From JBBIMP01 sp037444305 (GTDB taxonomy: Bacteria > Acidobacteriota > UBA6911), in assembly GCA_037444305.1 (NCBI GenBank), contig JBBIMP010000012.1:62001-126000 (forward strand): a DNA stretch of 64,000 nucleotides, read 5' to 3'. Both the position numbers and the translations under genes were made by a program. A model generated the notes under the pieces. It saw only the letters and a list, made by a program, of their open reading frames with translations. It ran no database searches and had not been told where the DNA came from. Shown one piece after another: positions 1 to 7,034 of the stretch (within the stretch, counting starts at the first letter, position 1; the number at the start of each line of letters is the position of its first letter).

Positions 1-1
1 G

Positions 2-826
2 ATCTGCCATTACTGCGGGCGGGAATGCGATACGCCGACCGAGTGCGCGGAGTGCGGAGGCGCATTCATATATTTTGTCGGCGTGGGAACCGAACAGCTG
101 GAATCGCTCCTGCGCGAAATGTTTCCGCAGGCGCGCATCGCGCGGCTCGACCGGGACTCCACGCGGCGCAAGGGCTCGCTGAGCCGGATCCTGCTCGATT
201 TCGGACAGGGAAAACTGGACATCCTGGTTGGCACCCAGATGCTGGCCAAGGGCCACGACTTTCCCAACGTGACGCTCGTGGGTGTGGTTTCCGCCGATGC
301 CGGTCTGTCGTTCCCGGACTTTCGCTCGGCGGAGCGCACCTTCCAGCTGCTGACTCAGGTGGCCGGCAGGGCGGGGCGAGGGGACATTCCGGGTCTGGTG
401 GTGATCCAGTCGTTCTATCCCGACCACTACGCCCTGAAATACGCCCGTGGTCAGGACTACGAGGGATTCTACGAAAAGGAGATCGAGTACCGGCGCCTGA
501 TGGGTTACCCGCCCTTCCACCGCCTGGTCCAGGTGCTGGTCAGCGACAAGGACCGGCACCGTGGTTTGAACATCGGCGAAAAACTGGCGGCAGCACTTCG
601 CCACGTCATCCGCGAGAGGCGCGCAGGCGGGTTCATTCGCGTCCTCGGACCTGCGCCCGCGCCGCTGGAGAAACTGCGCGGGCAATACCGCTTCCAGGTG
701 CTGCTGAAATGCAGGGGTGAAGCCGGGCCGGTCCCCGTACTGAGGGAGACTTTCGCCCTGCTGGGCGGGAAAAAGGTCCCGCTGAAAAACGTCCATGTAG
801 ACGTGGATCCGCTGTCGCTCATGTAG
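2..826 (+). CDS. priA: Primosomal protein N' (PriA helicase), 3' part
   Basis: Replication-restart helicase that reloads the replisome at stalled forks. The frame is open from base 2 without a start, so the N-terminal DNA-binding region, Walker A and DEAH box lie left of the window; 274 residues remain of a protein normally 700-830 long. The fragment opens inside the zinc-binding region, with cysteines at fragment positions 2, 5, 9, 15 and 18. It continues through the C-terminal helicase motifs (VGTQMLAKGHDFP, then QVAGRAGRG carrying the motif VI arginine) into the PriA C-terminal domain (MGYPPF). The combination of zinc cysteines inside the helicase core and these motifs is specific to PriA. 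It is followed after a short gap by a cation exporter on the same strand. Confidence 0.95.
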   Translation: MCHYCGRECDTPTECAECGGAFIYFVGVGTEQLESLLREMFPQARIARLDRDSTRRKGSLSRILLDFGQGKLDILVGTQMLAKGHDFPNVTLVGVVSADAGLSFPDFRSAERTFQLLTQVAGRAGRGDIPGLVVIQSFYPDHYALKYARGQDYEGFYEKEIEYRRLMGYPPFHRLVQVLVSDKDRHRGLNIGEKLAAALRHVIRERRAGGFIRVLGPAPAPLEKLRGQYRFQVLLKCRGEAGPVPVLRETFALLGGKKVPLKNVHVDVDPLSLM

Positions 827-934
827 GCAGCGACGATGGAGTTGGTCGCGGATTCCGCCGGATGGCAGCGGACCCCAATCCGGGGGATCGAAGGATCGGC
901 TGAGGCTGCGGCCGGCGCCGAAAGCGAACGGAAC

Positions 935-1831
935 ATGAGCGAACGAATCAACGAATACCACAGGAAACGAAGCAGTCGGAAGACGCTGCTGCTGGCGCTG
1001 TCAATCACCGGAACGTGGTTCCTCGTGGAACTCATCGCGGGGCTGTATACCAACAGCCTGGCCCTGCTGGCCGATGCCGGTCACATGCTCACCGATCTGG
1101 CAGCCCTGTCGCTGAGCTATTTCGCCCTCAGGATCGCCGCCCGTCCCGCGACCCCTCGAAAGACCTTCGGATACCTGAGAGCCGAGATCCTGGCCGCGCT
1201 GGCCAACGGCGTTTTCCTGGTGCTGATCGCGCTGTACATATTCTTCGAAGCCTACCACCGATTACTGGATCCTCCGGTTGTGAAGAGCGGCACGATGCTG
1301 TCAGTTGCCGTCATGGGTCTGGTAGCCAATTTGTGCGCCGTCTATCTGCTCCACAAGTCGAAGGACGAGAACCTCAACCTGCACGGGGCGTTCCTCCACG
1401 TTCTGGGCGACACGCTGGGCTCCATCGGTGCGATCGTGGCTGGCCTGGCGATGGTGTTGGGGGGGTGGTATGTGGCGGATCCGATCGTTTCGATTGCCGT
1501 CGGCCTCCTGATTCTTTTCAGTTCGTGGACCCTCCTCCGGGAAAGCGTGGAGGTGCTGCTCGAGAGCGTACCGAGCCACCTGTGCACGGCGGCGATCCTG
1601 ACGGACCTGGGCAGCGTGCAGGGCGTGCTTTCGGTGCACGACCTGCACGTCTGGTCGATCACTTCCGGCATGCCGGCCATGAGCTGCCACGTGGTGCTTG
1701 GTGCGGATGCGGAGGGCTCCGTCGTTCTGGCTCGTCTCAGCCGGCTGATGCGGGAGAAGCACGGGATCGAACATACCACCATACAGATTGAAAAGGAAAA
1801 TCTCGTGCTCCCGGAATTGGATCCCGTATGA
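935..1831 (+). CDS. Cation diffusion facilitator (CzcD/ZitB-type Zn2+ exporter)
   Basis: Inner-membrane divalent-cation/proton antiporter, most likely exporting zinc. The 298-residue protein has about six membrane helices and then a cytoplasmic C-terminal domain. Metal-site motifs are visible: D47-x2-H50-x3-D54 (ADAGHMLTD) in helix 2 and HVLGD in helix 5, the His-x3-Asp pattern known from Zn-transporting CDF proteins. An in-frame ATG at 836 would add 33 residues rich in Ala, Gly and Glu that do not look like CDF sequence, so I prefer the ATG at 935, although neither start has a strong Shine-Dalgarno site. It lies just downstream of priA, with no metal regulator beside it. A run of seven T follows the stop, but I see no convincing stem before it. 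Confidence 0.9.
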   Translation: MSERINEYHRKRSSRKTLLLALSITGTWFLVELIAGLYTNSLALLADAGHMLTDLAALSLSYFALRIAARPATPRKTFGYLRAEILAALANGVFLVLIALYIFFEAYHRLLDPPVVKSGTMLSVAVMGLVANLCAVYLLHKSKDENLNLHGAFLHVLGDTLGSIGAIVAGLAMVLGGWYVADPIVSIAVGLLILFSSWTLLRESVEVLLESVPSHLCTAAILTDLGSVQGVLSVHDLHVWSITSGMPAMSCHVVLGADAEGSVVLARLSRLMREKHGIEHTTIQIEKENLVLPELDPV

Positions 1832-1842
1832 ACTTTTTTTGA

Positions 1843-1870
1843 TTGAAATTTGCCTCTCGGACATTAAGAT
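1843..1870 (+). promoter_or_regulatory. Candidate sigma-70 promoter for the reductase-B-like gene
   Basis: TTGAAA (1843-1848), 16-base spacer, TAAGAT (1865-1870), directly after the cation exporter gene. If it is used, the reductase-B-like gene at 2105 would have an untranslated leader of more than 220 bases. I could not match that leader to a known riboswitch. Confidence 0.4.
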
Positions 1871-2104
1871 TACGCTATCAGCAGGAAACAAAGAGCTTGC
1901 TCGCCATGACCTGTCCAATAGACGCCAACCCGATGGACTGATGCCCGCGCGACTTATGTGACACCCATGATTTACTTCCGTTCGAGGCAGTGCCGATGAA
2001 GTCAGCCGCCGGCTTAGGGTTTCCCCCGAGAGTCGTGTGCAGCGCTGAGCGAAAGCATGGGCGCGGCCGATAGACCATGCGATGCAGATATTCAGGAGAG
2101 CCAG

Positions 2105-3001
2105 ATGAAGGAGAGAGAGGAAGGCAAAACGTCGGGGCTGCGGAGAGCCCAGGACGAAGACCCCTTCGCCGATGATGACAGCCCACAGGAACTCACGGCG
2201 CAGTCCCTCGAGTCGCTCAAGGAGGGATACTCGTGGGTCAGGGCGATGCAGAGCCGCCATCCCGGCTGGATTCCGTTTCCCGTAGAGGGCTTCCCCTTCT
2301 CGCTGCCGCTGTGCGGCCTCGCCGACGCCAGAGTCTGCCTGGTCAGCCTGGCCGGCATTTACCTGCACGGGCAGAAGCCCTTCAACATTTCTCCCGGTGT
2401 GGTGCCGAGCGATCTTCGCCGGATGCGCTTTCGCGATCAGGGGGATTGGTCGGTGCGAGAAATCCCGGCCGGCGTGGAATCGGCGGAACTGGCCGTGGCC
2501 CATGCGCATTACGACCACTCGGAGGCCGACGAGGATATCAACTGCGTTTTCCCCCTGGCGCGTCTGGTGGAGTTGGCCGAGGAAGGTTTCGTAGCCGAGG
2601 CGGCCGGGATTCACTATTCGCTTATGGGGTACGTGCCGGCCGCGGCGAATGTCCTGCATACCGCCCGAACAGAGATTATTCCCGGCCTGAAGCGGCAGGG
2701 CGTCGACGTTGTCCTGATCAGCGGCGGGTGCGAGTTGAGTCACCAGTCCGCAGCGCTCATGCAGAGGGAGATCGAGGCGGCGGGCATTCCGACCGTCGGT
2801 GTGACGCTCTGCCGGGACATCACCTATCACATGCAGGTGCCCCGCGCTGCGGCGCTACGGTTTCCGCTGGGCAATCCCTTTGGCGCCTCGATGGACGTGT
2901 CCATGCAATCCCGCATCCTGCGCGACGCGTTGGCGCTCGTCGAATCGGTCACCGCGCCCGGCGAGATTCTCGATCTGCCCTACGAATGGACCAACGGCTA
3001 G
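2105..3001 (+). CDS. Glycine/sarcosine/betaine/D-proline reductase B-subunit-like protein (Cys form)
   Basis: Member of the GrdB/PrdB family, whose clostridial members are selenoproteins in amino-acid reductases. Family-typical segments are present: HYDHSEADEDINCVFPL at residues 136-151 and the segment around GGCELSHQ at 207-214. Relatives carry Sec or Cys followed two residues later by a second Cys; here C209 takes the Sec position and S212 the second. There is no in-frame TGA. The start at 2105 is chosen for the AGGAGA about 8 bases upstream; an ATG at 2057 in the same frame lacks a site. None of the partner genes of glycine or D-proline reductase (grdA, grdC, grdD, prdA, trxAB) are nearby, so the reaction is unknown. 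The stop abuts, with no spacer, the stop of the opposing gene (TAG|CTA). Confidence 0.75.
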   Translation: MKEREEGKTSGLRRAQDEDPFADDDSPQELTAQSLESLKEGYSWVRAMQSRHPGWIPFPVEGFPFSLPLCGLADARVCLVSLAGIYLHGQKPFNISPGVVPSDLRRMRFRDQGDWSVREIPAGVESAELAVAHAHYDHSEADEDINCVFPLARLVELAEEGFVAEAAGIHYSLMGYVPAAANVLHTARTEIIPGLKRQGVDVVLISGGCELSHQSAALMQREIEAAGIPTVGVTLCRDITYHMQVPRAAALRFPLGNPFGASMDVSMQSRILRDALALVESVTAPGEILDLPYEWTNG

Positions 3002-3589
3002 CTACTCTCCCCGCTCCCTCGAGCCATCGGGCGGGGGAGGGGGGGAAGGCAGCTCTTCGTAGCTCGCCCGGGGGGGCGGCGGCGCTTGCGCCGAACCCGA
3101 GCCGGGCGACCGCTTCTCGAATATCGCCACCCCGATCGCACCTCCGATCATGGCCATCGGGCCATAAATCAGCAGCTTGATCAGCCCGCCCAGCACAATG
3201 AATAGAAGGCCCACACTGCCCTCGCCCGACAGTATCGAATAGACGGCATCCCGCGTTTCGGGCGGCAGATTGGGGACCTGGCCGAGTGCCTCGCGCAATT
3301 GCTCGGCGATCCCCATCCCCATTCCCGCCAGGACCATGTGCAGAGGAACCGAAAACACCGTATCCACGATTGCGCCGATCACCCCCGTCAGCAAACCCAG
3401 CGCCACGCCGCGCCCCAGCGTTACCGTGATCGGCGAGGCCTTAACATAGAGATTTGCGGCCAGGATTCCGCCGCCGATGACCCAGGCGCAGCAGAGGCAG
3501 TTCACCGCGGAAACAACCGGAAGCGCCGAAAGCACGCCGAGCGCCACACCGCCGACCAACGCCGGTTTGAGCATGGCTTCTTGATTCAT
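3002..3589 (-). CDS. Uncharacterised multi-pass membrane protein
   Basis: 195 residues. I do not recognise a characterised family. It shows about four hydrophobic helices: one near the N-terminus followed by a cysteine-rich NCLCCAW segment, one near ILAANLY, one around GLLTGVIGAIVDTVF, and one around GLLFIVLGGLIKLLIYG. The tail is Pro-, Ser- and charge-rich (PPPPRASYEELPSPPPPP) and probably cytosolic. The start ATG at 3589 has an AGGGAGA site about 6 bases upstream and overlaps the stop of the DUF2085 gene by 4 bases (ATGA), so the two are translationally coupled. It converges tail to tail with the reductase-B-like gene with no bases between the stops. The neighbouring DUF2085 protein suggests a membrane role, but nothing more specific can be said. 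Confidence 0.75.
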   Translation of the reverse strand: MNQEAMLKPALVGGVALGVLSALPVVSAVNCLCCAWVIGGGILAANLYVKASPITVTLGRGVALGLLTGVIGAIVDTVFSVPLHMVLAGMGMGIAEQLREALGQVPNLPPETRDAVYSILSGEGSVGLLFIVLGGLIKLLIYGPMAMIGGAIGVAIFEKRSPGSGSAQAPPPPRASYEELPSPPPPPDGSRERGE

Positions 3590-4128
3590 ATGGGATCTCC
3601 CTGATTCTCCGGAACTTGAGCCATAAGGACAGTACGCCGGGTCTCGAGGACGAATTCGACCACGGCGGGAAGGACGACCACATTCACGGCGGCCCCTGCC
3701 AGCAGGCCTGTGCCGAAGCGGACGGGCGCCGAGCCGCTCCACAGGCCAAGAGCGGCCAGCAGGACATCCGCCAGCAGCGGCAGGCAGGCGGCCGCCAGCC
3801 ACAGCCTCCGGTTGCGCGAATAAGCCCCCCGCGCCAGCCAGGCCGCCGGTACAAAGCAGGACAGGAAAGATCCGATGTAGATTCCCGAACAGCGGTGGCA
3901 GACGGCCCAACCGGCACCGGCGAGCGAAAACGAGCGGGCGGAAATCTGGTGGCAGACCGGCGAAAAAAAAGCATAGGCGAGGCGCGCGAGAAAAGATTGT
4001 CCGGCAGCCGCAAGCAGCGGAGGGGCCAGCAAAGCCAGGCAGAGAAGTCCCCAGAACGCCGTCACGGCCAGTCGAGCCGTCCGGGCGGCGGGCACGGACA
4101 GATCTGAGGGAAACGGAGGAGGTTGCAT
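3586..4128 (-). CDS. DUF2085 family membrane protein
   Basis: 180-residue predicted inner-membrane protein of unknown function. It carries the family's cysteine/histidine signature: CHQISARSFSLAGAGWAVCHRCSG, that is, two Cys-His pairs in one segment followed by GIYIGSF, and several hydrophobic helices on both sides. The ATG at 4128 is preferred over an upstream in-frame ATG at 4353, because the extra 75 residues look untranslated and cross a probable -10 box. A perfect TATAAT lies on this strand at 4158-4153, about 25 bases before the ATG. It is followed by the uncharacterised membrane protein through a 4-base overlap. The paired Cys-His motifs suggest metal or heme binding, but that is only a guess. 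Confidence 0.8.
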   Translation of the reverse strand: MQPPPFPSDLSVPAARTARLAVTAFWGLLCLALLAPPLLAAAGQSFLARLAYAFFSPVCHQISARSFSLAGAGWAVCHRCSGIYIGSFLSCFVPAAWLARGAYSRNRRLWLAAACLPLLADVLLAALGLWSGSAPVRFGTGLLAGAAVNVVVLPAVVEFVLETRRTVLMAQVPENQGDPI

Positions 4129-4152
4129 TCGCCGACCCGTATAAAGGAAGGC

Positions 4153-4158
4153 ATTATA
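4153..4158 (-). promoter_or_regulatory. Probable -10 element for the DUF2085 gene
   Basis: Perfect TATAAT read on the minus strand, 24-29 bases upstream of the ATG at 4128. No good -35 hexamer stands 16-18 bases further upstream, so this is either an activator-dependent promoter or chance. Confidence 0.4.
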
Positions 4159-4347
4159 CCTAAAATGTCGGAGCGAACGGTAGAGAGCATTTTGGGCGGA
4201 AGCCGCGCCAGGCGCTGAATCTGGCCCAAAACCGGCGAAAAAGAGGCCTGAGGCGCAACCTCGGATGCCCCCACAGCCGCAATAAAATTCCCATCTCTGG
4301 CATAGATATTGCTTGCATTTATGACCTGCCTCGAAGCCGTGTCCTAC

Positions 4348-4394
4348 CCACAAGATAGTGGGGGTAAATCAGGCTTTAACGCAAAATCTTGTGG
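4348..4394. repeat. 9-bp perfect inverted repeat upstream of the ATP-grasp operon promoter
   Basis: CCACAAGAT at 4348-4356 and its exact complement ATCTTGTGG at 4386-4394, separated by 29 bases. It ends 18 bases before the -35 box of the operon promoter. That position suits an activator or repressor site pair; a long-loop RNA hairpin is unlikely because it lies upstream of the inferred transcription start. Confidence 0.5.
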
Positions 4395-4412
4395 ATATTT
4401 TCCAATTAGATC

Positions 4413-4441
4413 TTGACACGCTATTTGTATTCCCTTATATC
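4413..4441 (+). promoter_or_regulatory. Near-consensus sigma-70 promoter of the ATP-grasp/GNAT/KamA operon
   Basis: TTGACA (4413-4418), 17-base spacer, TATATC (4436-4441). The first ATG follows at 4464, so the leader would be only about 15 bases. This is one of the best promoter matches in the window and implies that the operon is well expressed unless repressed. Confidence 0.75.
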
Positions 4442-4463
4442 CATGAAATAAAAGCGAGGGCGG

Positions 4464-5486
4464 ATGAGAGTAGGGCTGACGTACAACATGAAAAAGGGGG
4501 ATTCGGCCGATTCAACCGAACCTCCGAGTAGACTTCTCGAGTCCCAGGCGGAATGGGACGAACCGGCCACAATCGAGGCCGTGGTTTCAGCCCTCTCCGA
4601 ACGGCACGAAGTCATCCCCATAGATGCAGCGGAGGATCCCTACAACCGCCTGCGTGCGGAAAGCCCGCAGATCGTGTTCAACATTGCGGAGGGGCAATTC
4701 GGCCCCTGTCGGGAAGGCCAAATCCCCTCGATCCTCGAGTACCTGGAAATTCCTTACACCGCGAGCGATCCACTCACGCTGAACCTCTGCCTCGACAAGT
4801 CACGCGCCAAGGAGATTCTGCATTACCACAGTCTGCCCACGGCTCGCTTCCAGGTGATCGACGAGGGCGCGCCGTCGCTCAACGGATTGAGGTACCCCTT
4901 GATGGTCAAGCCGCTGTTCGAGGGGTCCAGCATTGGAATCCGCGACAATTCGCTGGTGCGCACGCCGCAGGAGATGGCGGCGCGGGTGGAGGGGATTCTC
5001 ACGCAGTACCGTCAGCCGGCTCTCCTCGAGGAGTTTCTCAGCGGGAGGGAATTCACGGTGGCGATCCTGGGCAACGGGGTGGAGGCTAGGGCGCTGCCGC
5101 TCGTCGAGATCAAGTTCGACTCGCTGCCCGCGGGGGTCAATCCGATCTATTCCTACGAAGCGAAGTGGCTTTGGGACACGGTGGAGAACCCGCTGGAGAT
5201 TTACGAATGTCCCCCGAAGATAAGCCCGGCGCTGACGCGGGAGATCGAGGACATCAGCCTGTGCGCCTACCGGACGCTCCGCTGCCGCGACTGGTGCCGC
5301 GTGGATGTGAGGCTCGACGGCGAGGGCCGGCCGCACATTCTGGAGCTCAATCCCCTGCCCGGAATCCTGCCGAATCCCGACGACAATTCCTGCTTTCCGA
5401 AGGCTGCAAGGGCGGCCGGCATGAGCTACAGCCGGCTGATCAACACCGTGCTGGATATAGCCTGCAGACGCTACGGGATAGGGTGA
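4464..5486 (+). CDS. ATP-grasp ligase, D-Ala-D-Ala ligase-like (first of a tandem pair)
   Basis: 340-residue carboxylate-amine ligase of the ATP-grasp fold, distantly like Ddl. Visible motifs: the lysine and glycine-rich loop VKPLFEGSSIGI, the adenine-binding LLEEFLSGREFTV, and the metal-binding LELNPLPGILPNPDD. The N-terminal GGxSxEHxVS motif, which binds the first D-Ala in true Ddl and is intact in the canonical enzyme at 21759, is absent here (LTYNMKKGDSADSTEP instead). It therefore probably activates another amino acid or peptide. The next gene is a second ATP-grasp protein starting at TGATG, a 1-base overlap, so both are made from one message, followed by a GNAT and a radical SAM aminomutase. 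Substrate unknown; a peptide or amide bond is the expected product. Confidence 0.85.
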   Translation: MRVGLTYNMKKGDSADSTEPPSRLLESQAEWDEPATIEAVVSALSERHEVIPIDAAEDPYNRLRAESPQIVFNIAEGQFGPCREGQIPSILEYLEIPYTASDPLTLNLCLDKSRAKEILHYHSLPTARFQVIDEGAPSLNGLRYPLMVKPLFEGSSIGIRDNSLVRTPQEMAARVEGILTQYRQPALLEEFLSGREFTVAILGNGVEARALPLVEIKFDSLPAGVNPIYSYEAKWLWDTVENPLEIYECPPKISPALTREIEDISLCAYRTLRCRDWCRVDVRLDGEGRPHILELNPLPGILPNPDDNSCFPKAARAAGMSYSRLINTVLDIACRRYGIG

Positions 5487-6532
5487 TGTCAAAGCACGAC
5501 TGCGCGGTGCTGTACAACAGGGCCAACCTGACCGAGCCTCCCCGTTCGCGGGAACTGGTCTACCCGTCGACCATCATCCGGGATGACGTCACGGGCATCG
5601 AGGCGGCGTTGCGCGAGGGCGGATACAACCCGTGCGTCATTTCGGTGGACGCTTTTTCGAAGGACCTCGTGCTCGCGCTGCAGAGGATCGCACCGCGTTT
5701 CGTCTTCAATCTCTGCGAAGAGATAAACAAGCGCTCGGAACTCGAGATGTGCGTCGCCGGCTTGCTGGAGATGATGAACCTGCCCTATACCGGATCCGGA
5801 CCGCTGGCTCTCGGCCTGGCGCTGGACAAGCACAGGGTGAAACAGCTGCTGCGCGCCGCGGGCATACCTGCCCCAAGGGGATACCTCCACATTCCGGGCG
5901 GCAACCCCCGCTGCAGGGGCATGAAGTTCCCGCTATTCGTGAAGCCGGCCAGGGAGGATGCAAGCCTGGGCATCAATCGCGACTCCGTGTGCCTCGACGA
6001 GCAGGCGCTGCAGCGGCAGGTGGAGTACATCCACGACGTCTACCGACAGCCGGCCCTGGTGGAGGAATTCCTTGACGGCAGGGAGTTCAACGTCTCGGTC
6101 GTGGGCAACGGGTCGGCCGAGGTGCTTGCGGTTTCGGAAATCGACTTTACCGGCATGCCGGAGGGCGAGCCACGCATTGTGAGCTATCAGGCCAAGTGGG
6201 ACGACGAGAGCGTCGCCTACCGGCACACGGTGCCCGTGTGCCCGGCGAAAATTCCGAAGCGACTGGAGAACCGGCTCAGGGAGATAGCCCTGCGCAGCTA
6301 TCAATGCATCGGCTGCAGAGATTACGGGCGGGTCGATATGCGCACCGACTCCCGGGGCAACACCCACGTTCTGGAGGTCAATCCCAATCCGGACATTTCC
6401 CCGCATGCCGGTTTCGCCCGCGCCGCATCGGCAGCGGGGCAGAGCTATGACGCGATGATTCTGCGCATCGTGGGGTGTGCGCTGGAACGAACGGCACAGG
6501 CGACACCGGCGGCTTATGCAATCTGTCGATAA
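5486..6532 (+). CDS. ATP-grasp ligase, D-Ala-D-Ala ligase-like (second of a tandem pair)
   Basis: 348 residues, related to the preceding gene but clearly diverged, so the pair is an old duplication. ATP-grasp motifs are kept: LFVKPAREDASLGI, LVEEFLDGREFNVSV and the metal-site LEVNPNPDISPHAGF. The Ddl N-terminal substrate motif is again missing. The start ATG at 5486 overlaps the previous stop by one base; an alternative longer reading into the preceding gene is a shadow. The 3' end overlaps the GNAT start by 17 bases. Tandem ligases suggest two successive couplings, or a heteromeric enzyme, in a pathway that also uses the aminomutase product. This is inference; no close characterised relative is recognised. 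Confidence 0.85.
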   Translation: MSKHDCAVLYNRANLTEPPRSRELVYPSTIIRDDVTGIEAALREGGYNPCVISVDAFSKDLVLALQRIAPRFVFNLCEEINKRSELEMCVAGLLEMMNLPYTGSGPLALGLALDKHRVKQLLRAAGIPAPRGYLHIPGGNPRCRGMKFPLFVKPAREDASLGINRDSVCLDEQALQRQVEYIHDVYRQPALVEEFLDGREFNVSVVGNGSAEVLAVSEIDFTGMPEGEPRIVSYQAKWDDESVAYRHTVPVCPAKIPKRLENRLREIALRSYQCIGCRDYGRVDMRTDSRGNTHVLEVNPNPDISPHAGFARAASAAGQSYDAMILRIVGCALERTAQATPAAYAICR

Positions 6533-7019
6533 GTTGGCTGTTTCCATCCGGCCGATGGAGGCCGATGACCGTGCGGAGGTGGCGGAAATCATCGCCCGGG
6601 TGGGAAACTTCAACCAGGCCGAAATCCAGTGCGCGCTGGAACTCGTGGACATCTTTCTCCATGACGACGTGCAGGAGGACTATCGCCTGGTTGTGGCGCG
6701 CGAGGAAGGGAGGCGGGTGCAAGGCTACGCCTGCTGGGGCCCCACACCGTTGACCCGGGGAACATACGATCTCTACTGGATTGCCACGCATCCGGATTCT
6801 CAGGGCCGGGGGGTGGGTACGGAACTGATGTCATACGTCGAGGCGAAAGTGCAGGAATTATCAGGCCGGCTGCTTGTCGTCGAGACTTCTACGAAGGAAT
6901 CATACGGAGCCACCGTTCGATTCTATCGCCGCCTGGGTTACGAGGAGGCGTCGCTGATTCGCGACTTCTACGATACCGGGGACGATAAGCTGGTTTTTGT
7001 GAAGAGGTTTGCCCGGTAA
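6516..7019 (+). CDS. GNAT family N-acetyltransferase
   Basis: 167-residue acetyl-CoA-dependent acyltransferase. The acetyl-CoA-binding motif A is clear: LYWIATHPDSQGRGVGTELM, with the Q/R-x-x-G-x-G signature, followed by VVETSTKESYGATVRFYRRLGY, the usual strand 5/helix 4 pair ending in the Tyr region. The ATG at 6516 lies within the end of the preceding ATP-grasp gene, and an upstream ATG at 6477 in the same frame is less likely. In other bacteria and archaea, lysine 2,3-aminomutase is paired with a beta-lysine acetyltransferase (AblB). This protein is much shorter than AblB and need not have that activity, but acetylating the aminomutase product or a ligated amine is a reasonable hypothesis. 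Confidence 0.85.
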   Translation: MQSVDKLAVSIRPMEADDRAEVAEIIARVGNFNQAEIQCALELVDIFLHDDVQEDYRLVVAREEGRRVQGYACWGPTPLTRGTYDLYWIATHPDSQGRGVGTELMSYVEAKVQELSGRLLVVETSTKESYGATVRFYRRLGYEEASLIRDFYDTGDDKLVFVKRFAR

Positions 7020-7034
7020 GGAGAGACTCTGCTC

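Larger units (their letters stand above)
4129..4463. other. Divergent intergenic region, 335 bases
   Basis: AT-richer than its surroundings and free of plausible genes. It separates the minus-strand DUF2085 gene from the plus-strand ATP-grasp operon. It holds a TATAAT on the minus strand, a 9-bp inverted repeat (4348-4394) and a strong plus-strand promoter (4413-4441), listed separately. Confidence 0.7.

Noticed and set aside
2105..3001. Selenocysteine in the reductase-B-like protein
   Set aside because: There is no in-frame TGA; the Sec position is an ordinary Cys codon.
4464..6532. Tandem ATP-grasp genes as cell-wall D-Ala-D-Ala ligases
   Set aside because: Both lack the N-terminal GGxSxEHxVS substrate motif, and a canonical ddl with that motif is present at 21759.
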